The notes beneath the pieces are model-generated. The model was not told the DNA's origin. It did no database searches and worked only from the letters and a program-made list of their open reading frames with translations. DNA of 64,000 nt from Maribacter aquimaris (GTDB taxonomy: Bacteria > Bacteroidota > Bacteroidia > Flavobacteriales > Flavobacteriaceae), in the NCBI RefSeq assembly GCF_014596745.1, contig NZ_JABTCF010000001.1, forward strand, positions 310,001-374,000. Reading direction: 5' to 3'. This document shows, piece by piece, positions 43,814 to 51,931 of this stretch; position 1 is the stretch's first letter; each line of letters begins with the position of its first letter. The position numbers were made by a program, and so were the translations under genes.

Positions 43814-43999
43814 ATGACAAATACTACAATTCAGGACAAACTTGGTTTTTTCGCCCAAGCAGGCACAAGGGAGGTCCTTAGTGGAAACAAGATGGTCAAT
43901 ATTATTTTGGCCCGAACGAACACCCGGCCCGTATTGGCCAAAAAGGGTGTCGATAAAGATCGATTTGCCAGAAACAGCGTTCAATTAAGCTTATTTTAA
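43814..43999 (+). CDS. 61-residue protein ending in a clamp-binding motif; possible radical-SAM remnant
   Basis: A short protein beginning MTNTTIQDKLGFFAQAG and ending QLSLF, the consensus peptide by which repair proteins dock on the DNA polymerase sliding clamp. It lies behind an operator-controlled promoter and 5 bp before a TIGR03915-type gene. In related genomes, as I recall, that gene follows a ~400-residue radical-SAM repair protein (TIGR03916) whose ends look similar (an ...EKL..LADAAKYDV-like start and a clamp motif at the end). This ORF may be the fused ends left by an internal deletion, or a functional microprotein. No cysteines, so no Fe-S cluster. Confidence 0.6.
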   Translation: MTNTTIQDKLGFFAQAGTREVLSGNKMVNIILARTNTRPVLAKKGVDKDRFARNSVQLSLF

Positions 44000-44004
44000 A
44001 AATT

Positions 44005-44664
44005 ATGGAGAATTCTAGGGTATTAATCTATGATGGGAGTTTCAATGGTTTTCTTACTTCCTTACATATTGCACTTGAAAACAATATAGAAGTAATGGGG
44101 TTCCAAAAAAACAAAACCAAGCAAGAAGGACTTTTTATGGACCAGCTGGTCATTACCACCGATAAGACCAAGGCGGAATCCATTTGGAAAAGCCTCGAAA
44201 AGAAAAGTCACACGGCCATTCGAAGGATTTATTTTGCCTTTTTGAGTGAGGCTGATGGGATTGATTTTATGCTTTACGAATATGTCAGGAAATTATACGG
44301 CATGCTGAATGTCCACGATTTGGAACAATCCGCATTGATTGAAACCAAAATTTCCAAATTGGCATTGCAAGTGAACAGGGAGAAATCGTATACTGAAAGC
44401 ACTGTGGATTTTCAAAAGGACGATGTTTGCATATATTATGCTGAATTGGAACCCAGTTTCAATATACTACCCCTCATCTCCCGACATTTTAGGTATAAAT
44501 ACCCGAAACAACATTGGATCATCTATGATAACAAACGCCAATATGGTGTATATTACAATGGCATTTCCCTAGAAATTATTTCAAGGGAAACCAAGGAGAG
44601 CTACTTAATGGGTAAAATACATGCCAATCCTTATTTAGAGACAAGCTACAGGATGGCCATGTAA
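44005..44664 (+). CDS. TIGR03915-type putative DNA repair protein, C-terminally short
   Basis: A 219-residue soluble protein. It begins with VLIYDGSFNGFLTSLHIALE and has IWKSLEKKSHTAIRRIYFAFLS, FMLYEYVRKLYG, YYAELEPSFNILPLISRHFR and WIIYDNKRQYGVYYNGISLE, a pattern I know as the TIGR03915 family that partners a radical-SAM protein in a presumed DNA repair or modification system. Family members I recall are about 250 residues and end in a basic, aromatic tail (MPKRYWKYL-like); here the protein stops at YLETSYRMAM, so about 35-40 residues seem missing. It is 5 bp downstream of the 61-residue ORF and probably under the S24 repressor. Confidence 0.75.
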   Translation: MENSRVLIYDGSFNGFLTSLHIALENNIEVMGFQKNKTKQEGLFMDQLVITTDKTKAESIWKSLEKKSHTAIRRIYFAFLSEADGIDFMLYEYVRKLYGMLNVHDLEQSALIETKISKLALQVNREKSYTESTVDFQKDDVCIYYAELEPSFNILPLISRHFRYKYPKQHWIIYDNKRQYGVYYNGISLEIISRETKESYLMGKIHANPYLETSYRMAM

Positions 44665-44676
44665 TAACCGTCAAAA

Positions 44677-45204
44677 TCACTTGGTCCTATCCCCAACAAA
44701 ATGGTCGCTCTTATTTTGGAAAAGCACATTAAAAGAGGTTAAACTACCATAAATACGGGTTATATATTGCTGTAAATCAACTTTTTCCTGGTCATCCAAA
44801 TTCTTGCTGGCGTTTATCTTTTGTTCCATCACCCGAATCCTGTCCCGCACCATAACAATTTTATGAAAGAAGGTATCTATGGGTATTTCCTTATCCGAAA
44901 GACTGGCCTCACCAGGTTTGAGGACCAAGGAGCCGCCTTTCCATTTACTGGCCAAAGCTGTCGCATTATTGATATCGCTCCACTTTCTCAAAATCGATAT
45001 CAAACTTAACTCAACATCAGAAAAGCTAACCGTGTCCACTTCATCGGTAACAGCTTCTATAACATCAAATTGCGAATCGATATCAATAGTTTCCAATCCG
45101 CCATCGATAAAAGTTACCCAATACTGTTGTGAGGTAAGGTTGGTCACAACCCCTTTACCCAATTCAGGATGCTCGATCCTAGAACCTATGCCTAATAATT
45201 TCAT
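44677..45204 (-). CDS. Conserved hypothetical protein with KOW/SH3-like N-terminus
   Basis: A 175-residue soluble protein. Residues 1-50 (MKLLGIGSRIEHPELGKGVV, YWVTFIDGGLETIDID) look like the small beta-barrel that also occurs at the C-terminus of UvrD/PcrA helicases (here at 60026, TRFGRGEVINMEG). The remaining part is helical (LISILRKWSDINNATALASKWKGG; MVRDRIRVMEQKINASKNL). Function unknown; it is divergent from uvrA. The start at ATG 45204 is chosen because it opens the conserved barrel and lies behind a good promoter; the frame is open upstream to 45366 across that promoter. Confidence 0.72.
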   Translation of the reverse strand: MKLLGIGSRIEHPELGKGVVTNLTSQQYWVTFIDGGLETIDIDSQFDVIEAVTDEVDTVSFSDVELSLISILRKWSDINNATALASKWKGGSLVLKPGEASLSDKEIPIDTFFHKIVMVRDRIRVMEQKINASKNLDDQEKVDLQQYITRIYGSLTSFNVLFQNKSDHFVGDRTK

Positions 45205-45227
45205 AATAAAAATGATGAATTTTAAAT

Positions 45228-45257
45228 CAAAAATAACTTTCAGGATTGATAAATCAA
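45228..45257 (-). promoter_or_regulatory. Promoter of the 44677-45204 gene
   Basis: On the - strand TTG (45257-45255), a 19-nt spacer and TATTTTTG (45235-45228), an exact -7 box 23 nt before the ATG. Confidence 0.65.
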
Positions 45258-45292
45258 AACTTCGGCAGCTTCCATTTAATAGGGCAAAACCG

Positions 45293-45300
45293 TACCTTTG
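45293..45300 (+). promoter_or_regulatory. -7 box for uvrA
   Basis: TACCTTTG, 18 nt before the ATG at 45319. The TTG at 45298 is inside the box and cannot be the start. No GGAAT-type operator is near it. Confidence 0.5.
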
Positions 45301-45318
45301 CAACTTTGCCATAAAAGG

Positions 45319-48153
45319 ATGACAAACTACGAGGAAAATATCGAGGTCAAAGGAGCACGCGTGCACAACCTCAAAAATATAGATGTAACGATACCCAGGG
45401 AGAAATTGGTGGTCATCACCGGTCTGTCCGGAAGTGGTAAGTCATCACTTGCCTTCGACACTATTTATGCCGAAGGTCAGCGTAGGTACATCGAAACCTT
45501 TTCGGCCTATGCCCGACAATTCTTGGGTGGACTTGAGCGGCCCGATGTCGATAAGATCGATGGACTCTCCCCTGTTATAGCCATTGAACAGAAGACCACC
45601 TCCAAATCACCGAGATCCACAGTGGGCACCATTACGGAAATCTATGACTTCCTAAGGTTGCTTTTTGCCCGTGCTGGAGATGCCTATAGCTATAATACTG
45701 GAGAGAAAATGGTCAGTTATAGCGATGAGCAGATCAAAGAACTCATAAAAACGGATTATGATGGCAAAAGAATTAATATTCTCGCCCCAATCATCAAATC
45801 GAGAAAAGGACATTACCGGGAGTTGTTTGAGCAAATCGCAAAACAAGGCTTCGTAAAGGTCCGTGTAGATGGTGAAATCAAGGATATTGTCAAGGGAATG
45901 AAGGTCGACCGTTACAAGACCCATGATATTGAAATTGTCATAGATCGCCTAAAAATCTCCGAGGACGCGGAATTGGACAAACGAATAACCGAATCCTTGA
46001 ATACCGCTATGTATAGTGGTGATAATGTATTGATGGTTTTGGAGGAAGGTACCAAAGAACCTCGGTATTTCAGTCGTGACCTTATGTGTCCGTCAACAGG
46101 TATTTCCTATCCAACGCCCGAACCCAACACCTTTTCCTTCAATTCACCCAAGGGCATGTGCAATCGATGCAACGGCTTGGGTCACGTATACGAGGTAAAT
46201 GAGTTGAAGATTTTCCCAAATAAAAAACTTTCTATCCATGCCGGTGGTATTGCCCCCTTAGGGCCGTACAAGAAGTCTTGGGCATTCAAACAAATCGAAA
46301 CCATAGCCAAACGTTATGATTTTGAACTATCAGACCCCATTGATAAAATTCCCAATGAAGCCATTGATGTTTTATTGCATGGAGGAAAGGATAGTTTTGA
46401 TATCGAATCGAAAACCTTGGGCGTAAAACGCAATTATAAGATCGATTACGAAGGCATATCGCACTTCATCAAAAACCAGTTCGAAGAATCTGATAGCACT
46501 TCCATTAAACGATGGGCCAAGGAGTATATGGACAAGATTACCTGTCCCACCTGCAACGGTACACGGTTACGCAAAGAATCGTTGAATTTTAAGATTGAAG
46601 AGAAAACCATTGCCGAAATATCCCATATGGATATTGCTGAAGTCGCTGATTTTTTCAACGGATTGGAAAAGAGATTAAAAGGCAACCAGCTTAAGATTGC
46701 CGAGGAAATCATCAAGGAGATCAAAACCAGGATCCAGTTCTTATTGGATGTCGGTTTGGATTACCTTTCCTTGGACCGCAGTTCCAAATCACTTTCTGGG
46801 GGCGAGGCGCAACGTATTCGTTTGGCTACCCAAATAGGGACTCAATTGGTCGGTGTACTTTATATATTGGATGAGCCGAGTATTGGCCTTCACCAACGGG
46901 ACAACAACCGATTGATAAGCTCCTTGGAAGCCCTTCGGGATATAGGAAATTCAATCATTGTGGTGGAACACGACCGCGATATGATCGAAAGGGCCGATCA
47001 TGTTATCGATATCGGACCAAAAGCCGGTCATCATGGAGGTGAAATCATATCACAAGGTACCCCTGAGGAACTAAAACACCACAACACGTTAACGGCCGAT
47101 TACATTACGGGGGTGCGAACAATAGCCATACCCAAAAAACGCAGAAAAGGGAATGGTAAAAACATTGTACTATCGGGTTGTACAGGGAATAATTTAAAGA
47201 ACGTAAGTATTCGTATTCCCTTAGGCAAAATGATCGGGGTAACCGGGGTATCAGGCAGTGGCAAATCCACATTGATCAATGAAACCCTCTACCCTATTAT
47301 GAACGCACATTATTTTAATGGCGTTCGTAAGCCCATGCCCTATAAATCAATAAAAGGGCTAGAGCACATCGATAAAGTCATAGACATCAACCAAAGTCCG
47401 ATTGGACGCACCCCCCGGTCCAACCCAGCCACATATACAGGCGTATTCAGTGAAATACGCTCCCTTTTCTCAAAAACCCCAGAGGCAGCCATAAGAGGTT
47501 ATAAGCCAGGACGGTTTAGTTTTAATGTCAAAGGTGGTAGGTGTGAAACTTGTCAAGGTGGTGGTCTCCGGGTAATTGAAATGAACTTTTTACCGGATGT
47601 ATATGTCGAATGCGAAACATGTAATGGCAAGCGTTTTAATAGGGAGACCCTGGAAATACGATATAAGGGGAAATCAATCTCCGATGTTTTGGAAATGACC
47701 ATAAACGATGCCGTCGATTTTTTTGAATTGATCCCCAAAATCCACAGAAAACTAAAGACCATTCAAGATGTGGGATTAGGTTATATTTCACTAGGGCAGC
47801 AATCCACCACTCTTTCCGGTGGAGAGGCCCAACGGATAAAATTGGCAACCGAACTTTCAAAACGGGATACTGGCAATACTTTTTATATCTTGGACGAGCC
47901 AACCACGGGGCTACATTTTGAAGATATAAGGGTCTTAATGGAAGTACTGAACAAACTCGTAGACAAGGGGAATACCGTCTTGGTGATCGAGCATAATCTG
48001 GATGTCATTAAAATGGCCGACCATATCATCGATATAGGATACGAAGGTGGTCGTGGTGGAGGAATGGTCGTTGCCGAAGGCACGCCCGAAGAAATCTGTA
48101 AAAACCAAAAAAGTTACACCGCACAATTTTTAAGACCTGAATTGGGTTTATAA
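45319..48153 (+). CDS. uvrA: Excinuclease ABC subunit A
   Basis: A 944-residue DNA damage-recognition ATPase of nucleotide excision repair. Two ABC modules: Walker [21 protein letters not shown] (about residue 34) and [18 protein letters not shown] (about 645); signatures [16 protein letters not shown] and [16 protein letters not shown]; zinc modules with [24 protein letters not shown] and the pair [16 protein letters not shown] / [16 protein letters not shown]. Length is normal. Start chosen at ATG 45319 ([20 protein letters not shown]), preceded by AAAAGG and the -7 box. Not adjacent to uvrB. Confidence 0.98.
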   Translation: MTNYEENIEVKGARVHNLKNIDVTIPREKLVVITGLSGSGKSSLAFDTIYAEGQRRYIETFSAYARQFLGGLERPDVDKIDGLSPVIAIEQKTTSKSPRSTVGTITEIYDFLRLLFARAGDAYSYNTGEKMVSYSDEQIKELIKTDYDGKRINILAPIIKSRKGHYRELFEQIAKQGFVKVRVDGEIKDIVKGMKVDRYKTHDIEIVIDRLKISEDAELDKRITESLNTAMYSGDNVLMVLEEGTKEPRYFSRDLMCPSTGISYPTPEPNTFSFNSPKGMCNRCNGLGHVYEVNELKIFPNKKLSIHAGGIAPLGPYKKSWAFKQIETIAKRYDFELSDPIDKIPNEAIDVLLHGGKDSFDIESKTLGVKRNYKIDYEGISHFIKNQFEESDSTSIKRWAKEYMDKITCPTCNGTRLRKESLNFKIEEKTIAEISHMDIAEVADFFNGLEKRLKGNQLKIAEEIIKEIKTRIQFLLDVGLDYLSLDRSSKSLSGGEAQRIRLATQIGTQLVGVLYILDEPSIGLHQRDNNRLISSLEALRDIGNSIIVVEHDRDMIERADHVIDIGPKAGHHGGEIISQGTPEELKHHNTLTADYITGVRTIAIPKKRRKGNGKNIVLSGCTGNNLKNVSIRIPLGKMIGVTGVSGSGKSTLINETLYPIMNAHYFNGVRKPMPYKSIKGLEHIDKVIDINQSPIGRTPRSNPATYTGVFSEIRSLFSKTPEAAIRGYKPGRFSFNVKGGRCETCQGGGLRVIEMNFLPDVYVECETCNGKRFNRETLEIRYKGKSISDVLEMTINDAVDFFELIPKIHRKLKTIQDVGLGYISLGQQSTTLSGGEAQRIKLATELSKRDTGNTFYILDEPTTGLHFEDIRVLMEVLNKLVDKGNTVLVIEHNLDVIKMADHIIDIGYEGGRGGGMVVAEGTPEEICKNQKSYTAQFLRPELGL

Positions 48154-48228
48154 TTGTGATCAATACGATTAGTAATGGTAAAGCATTATTAAATCGAATG
48201 AAATACATCATAAAACATAAGTTATACA

Positions 48229-48915
48229 ATGAGAAAAGAGCAACATTTTAAAGGTTGGAATGAAATCAAGACCAACGATTCCTGGGCCATATTCAAAATC
48301 ATGGGTGAATTTGTCAGTGGTTTTGAGAAAATGAGTAAAATTGGACCTTGTGTCTCTGTTTTTGGTTCTGCTCGGACCAAGGAGAATATGGAATTTTACC
48401 AACTTGCCGTCGATATTTCGAAAAGAATCGCTGAGGCCGGCTATGGGGTTATTACCGGTGGTGGACCAGGAATAATGGAAGCAGGTAACAAAGGGGCCCA
48501 TTTGGCAGGAGGTACTTCCGTTGGACTGAATATAGACCTTCCTTTTGAGCAACATGACAATCCATATATAGACAGTGATAAAAGTCTTGATTTTGATTAT
48601 TTCTTCGTTCGAAAGGTAATGTTCGTAAAGTATTCCCAAGGTTTTGTGGTTATGCCAGGGGGTTTTGGTACTTTGGACGAGTTATTTGAAGCCATAACCT
48701 TGATACAAACCAACAAAATTGAAAAATTTCCTATTATCTTAGTGGGTTCCAAGTTTTGGGGAGGATTAATCAATTGGGTCAAAGACACGATGCTAAAAGC
48801 CGGAAATATTAGTGAGAAGGATTTAGACCTTATAAAAATGGTCGATACAGCGGATGAAGTTGTTGATATCCTTGATTCTTTCTACAAAGGCCGTTCTTTA
48901 AGCCCAAATTTCTAA
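48229..48915 (+). CDS. LOG-family TIGR00730 Rossmann-fold protein
   Basis: A 228-residue member of the Lonely Guy family. The nucleotide-binding loop GVITGGGPGIMEAGNKGAH and the defining PGGFGTLDELFEAITLIQT (about 143) are intact. Members split nucleotide 5'-monophosphates into base and ribose-5-phosphate (cytokinin-activating in plants; AMP or other nucleotides in bacteria). This is the longer bacterial type with an N-terminal extension (residues 1-40). Its TAA is followed at once by the ATG of the next gene. Confidence 0.9.
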   Translation: MRKEQHFKGWNEIKTNDSWAIFKIMGEFVSGFEKMSKIGPCVSVFGSARTKENMEFYQLAVDISKRIAEAGYGVITGGGPGIMEAGNKGAHLAGGTSVGLNIDLPFEQHDNPYIDSDKSLDFDYFFVRKVMFVKYSQGFVVMPGGFGTLDELFEAITLIQTNKIEKFPIILVGSKFWGGLINWVKDTMLKAGNISEKDLDLIKMVDTADEVVDILDSFYKGRSLSPNF

Positions 48916-51768
48916 ATGGGATCATTGAAAAAGAAAGTATATCATAATTTCCTTTTGGGTATTACAACCTTTCTACTAGGGTTTCAATATGCGCATTGCC
49001 AGCATGTGAACACCCTATCCGTTAGGTTGAACGGGGATACCAAGGAATTGAACATACAGCAAGAATTCATTTATAAGAATTCTTCAAAGTATACGTTGGA
49101 TGTACTCTATTTCAATGATTGGGCACACGCCTACTCAGACAAAAACACAGGTCTTGCCAAAAGATTTGCGCAGGAATTCAAAAAAAGCCTCCACTTGGCA
49201 AAAGACCAGGAACGTGGCAAAACCACCATTCTAAGTGCCGTGGATGACGAGTACAGGGGGTTGAACTGGGAGCGGACAGCTGAAAAGGACATTCTAAAGA
49301 TTGCCCTGAATAAACCCCTAAAACCGGGTGACCAGGTTCAGCTCTATATGACCTACACTGTTAAATTACCTCCAGACAAGTATACATCATATGGTTACAA
49401 TAACAGGAATGAGTACTATTTAAAAGATTGGTATTTGTCCCCTGCCGTTTTCAATAATGGCAAATGGCATTTGTATTCCAACAAGGATCTCGAGGATTTA
49501 TATACCGATATTACCACAACCCGGGTTAGTTTCCAATACCCTAGGAAACTTTACCTAACCACCAATTACAGAAACCTTGGCACTTCCAATTTTTCTAACG
49601 GCAAACAAACCCAGCTCGAAGCCTTAAAGCAAAAGAATTGTGAGATCATCCTGAGTCCGTTCCAAAAATTCAAGACACATGTAACGCCCTATATGACCGT
49701 GGTCACCGATTTGCATTCACCCAAATATGATGCAATATCCCAAGGTATTTCAATAGACAAGATATCCAAATTCATATATGATAATCTTGGCAAATACCCC
49801 CATTCACAACTATTGGTAAGCCAAAAAAATTACAATAAGAGTCCTTTATATGGTATAAGCCAATTACCGAATTTTATAAGGCCTTATGAAGAGCAATTTC
49901 AGTTTGAAATGAAATTCCTGAAAACGGCATTGAACAAGTTCCTGGAAGAAACCCTATACCTCGATCCCAGAAAAGAACAATGGTTAAAGGATGCCATTGC
50001 CAATTACCTAATGATAGATTATGTGGAAGAGTATTATCCCAACCAAAAACTCTTGGGTAAACTATCGAAAATGTGGGGTATACGCGGGTTTAATTTGGCG
50101 AAAATGGACTTTAACGAACAATATCCATTTCTGTATATGCTCACGGCCCGGAAAAATCTGGACCAACCCCTTAGGACACCGAATGACTCCCTTATAAAAT
50201 TCAATCAAAAAATTGCCAATAAATATAAGGCCGGTATGGGTTTATCCTATTTGGCCGATTACATTGGAAAGGACAAGATCGATAAAAGTATCAAAACCTA
50301 TTTCAAGCATTATTCCTTGAATTCCGCCAAAGTAATCGATTTCGAATCCATTTTAAAACGATCGACCGATACTGATATTGATTGGTTTTTCAGGGATTAC
50401 CTCTCAACATCCAAAAAGATAGATTTCAAAATAAAAAAAATCACCAAATTGGATGATTCCTTAAGAATCACACTCAAGAATAAGGAAGGGACGAATGTTC
50501 CCATTTCCCTTTTTGGCATCAAGAACGATACTGTTATTTCCAAATACTGGTTTACCGATATTACATCCGAGAAAACCTTTACCATTCCACGAGGCGAGGA
50601 AGAACGAATGGTCTTGAACTACGACCACAAAATACCTGAATTCAATGAAAGGGATAACTGGAAATCATTGAAAGGATTTTTTTCGAGCAACAAAAAATTA
50701 CAATTTCGGTTTTTTAAGGATACCGAAGACCCTTATTACAATCAAGTCTTCTATGTTCCCGTCCTTAATTTCAATATTTATGACGGTTGGTCTCCCGGTA
50801 TGCGGATCTACAACAAAACCTTTTTGGAAAAACCCTTCGTTTACGACTTTGCTCCCTCGTATGCCATTAAGGAAAAGGCTTTGGTCGGGTTCGGTAAATT
50901 CAACTACCGTAAATATTTAAGCAAAAGCGGCCTTTATGTGGCCAATTACGGCCTAAGGGGCTCAACATCACATTATCAGGCGAATTCAAGATATACGACC
51001 ATTACCCCTTCGATAGGTTTTGGATGGCGCCCTGACGACCTACGATCGAACAAAAGGGATTTCCTGAGTATACGCCACGTCAATGTATTCCGAAGTCTGG
51101 ATGAAAACCTTGAAAATGTCGAAACAGACCCCGATTACAGCGTTTTAAACGCACGTTTCACCCATAGGGACAATGGTATAGTCGATTATTTTTCTTGGTT
51201 CGCAGATGCTCAATATAGTAAAGACTTTAGCAAACTTTCTTTTGAACTCGAGTATCGTAAATTGTTTGAGAACAATAGGCAATTCAATTTTAGGTTTTTC
51301 GCAGGTAAGTTCCTGAACAACACCATACAACCCAACATCAAGTTTTTCGACTTTGCCCTTGACAGGCCCAATGATTACCTCTTCGATTATAGCTACTTGG
51401 GGCGATCTGAAGAGACGGGCATTTACAGTCAACAAATCATTATCGCAGAAGGCGGGTTTAAGTCAAAATTGGACAACCCATTCTCGAATAACTGGATGGC
51501 TACCGTAAATACCAGCATCAATGTTTGGCGTTGGATTGAATTCTACAGTGATTTCGGGTTTATAAAAAGAAAGGAGACAAAAGAGCGGTTGGTCTACGAC
51601 TCGGGTATTCGCTTAAATTTGGTCACTGATTATTTTGAACTCTATTTCCCATTGTACTCCAATAATGGATGGGAAGTATCCCAACCCAGTTATGAGGAGA
51701 AAATACGATTCATAGTTACCCTTAGCCCTAAGACACTGACAGGGTTGTTTACGAGAAAATGGTTCTAA
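48916..51768 (+). CDS. Inactive M1-peptidase-like protein fused to an outer-membrane barrel
   Basis: A 950-residue exported protein. Signal peptide about 1-29; residues about 30-550 resemble M1 (gluzincin) aminopeptidases, with an N-terminal beta domain, a helical domain and the segment KEQWLKDAIANYLMIDYVEE that corresponds to the WLDEGFA region of M1. The HExxH zinc motif is absent: the matching helix reads MKFLKTALNKFLEETLYLDP. Residues about 620-950 are beta-strands typical of an outer-membrane barrel (SGLYVANYGLRGS, TPSIGFGWRPDD, NFRFFAGKFLN, ending VTLSPKTLTGLFTRKWF). Role unknown; non-catalytic binding or transport is an inference. Starts directly after the LOG gene stop. Confidence 0.75.
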   Translation: MGSLKKKVYHNFLLGITTFLLGFQYAHCQHVNTLSVRLNGDTKELNIQQEFIYKNSSKYTLDVLYFNDWAHAYSDKNTGLAKRFAQEFKKSLHLAKDQERGKTTILSAVDDEYRGLNWERTAEKDILKIALNKPLKPGDQVQLYMTYTVKLPPDKYTSYGYNNRNEYYLKDWYLSPAVFNNGKWHLYSNKDLEDLYTDITTTRVSFQYPRKLYLTTNYRNLGTSNFSNGKQTQLEALKQKNCEIILSPFQKFKTHVTPYMTVVTDLHSPKYDAISQGISIDKISKFIYDNLGKYPHSQLLVSQKNYNKSPLYGISQLPNFIRPYEEQFQFEMKFLKTALNKFLEETLYLDPRKEQWLKDAIANYLMIDYVEEYYPNQKLLGKLSKMWGIRGFNLAKMDFNEQYPFLYMLTARKNLDQPLRTPNDSLIKFNQKIANKYKAGMGLSYLADYIGKDKIDKSIKTYFKHYSLNSAKVIDFESILKRSTDTDIDWFFRDYLSTSKKIDFKIKKITKLDDSLRITLKNKEGTNVPISLFGIKNDTVISKYWFTDITSEKTFTIPRGEEERMVLNYDHKIPEFNERDNWKSLKGFFSSNKKLQFRFFKDTEDPYYNQVFYVPVLNFNIYDGWSPGMRIYNKTFLEKPFVYDFAPSYAIKEKALVGFGKFNYRKYLSKSGLYVANYGLRGSTSHYQANSRYTTITPSIGFGWRPDDLRSNKRDFLSIRHVNVFRSLDENLENVETDPDYSVLNARFTHRDNGIVDYFSWFADAQYSKDFSKLSFELEYRKLFENNRQFNFRFFAGKFLNNTIQPNIKFFDFALDRPNDYLFDYSYLGRSEETGIYSQQIIIAEGGFKSKLDNPFSNNWMATVNTSINVWRWIEFYSDFGFIKRKETKERLVYDSGIRLNLVTDYFELYFPLYSNNGWEVSQPSYEEKIRFIVTLSPKTLTGLFTRKWF

Positions 51769-51879
51769 ATCCTTGCCATATCCCCAATTATTAAGCCAAT
51801 ATTTTTTCAAATCAGAAATATTACCTACTTATTTACAAAATTTATTAATAATTGTTAAATATTTTAACCTATTTATCAA

Positions 51880-51910
51880 TTGCAAAATCGCAAGTCGTTT
51901 GGTACTTTTG
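51880..51910 (+). promoter_or_regulatory. Promoter of the second E1 fusion gene
   Basis: TTG at 51880-51882, a 20-nt spacer and TACTTTTG at 51903-51910; the ATG is at 51932. One of the best matches in the window. Confidence 0.7.
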
Positions 51911-51931
51911 TAAAAAGTCAAACCACAGTAT

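Noticed and set aside
45205-45366. N-terminal extension of the 44677 gene to 45366
   Set aside because: It would run across both divergent promoters and the uvrA start, and the extra residues are low-complexity and hydrophobic.
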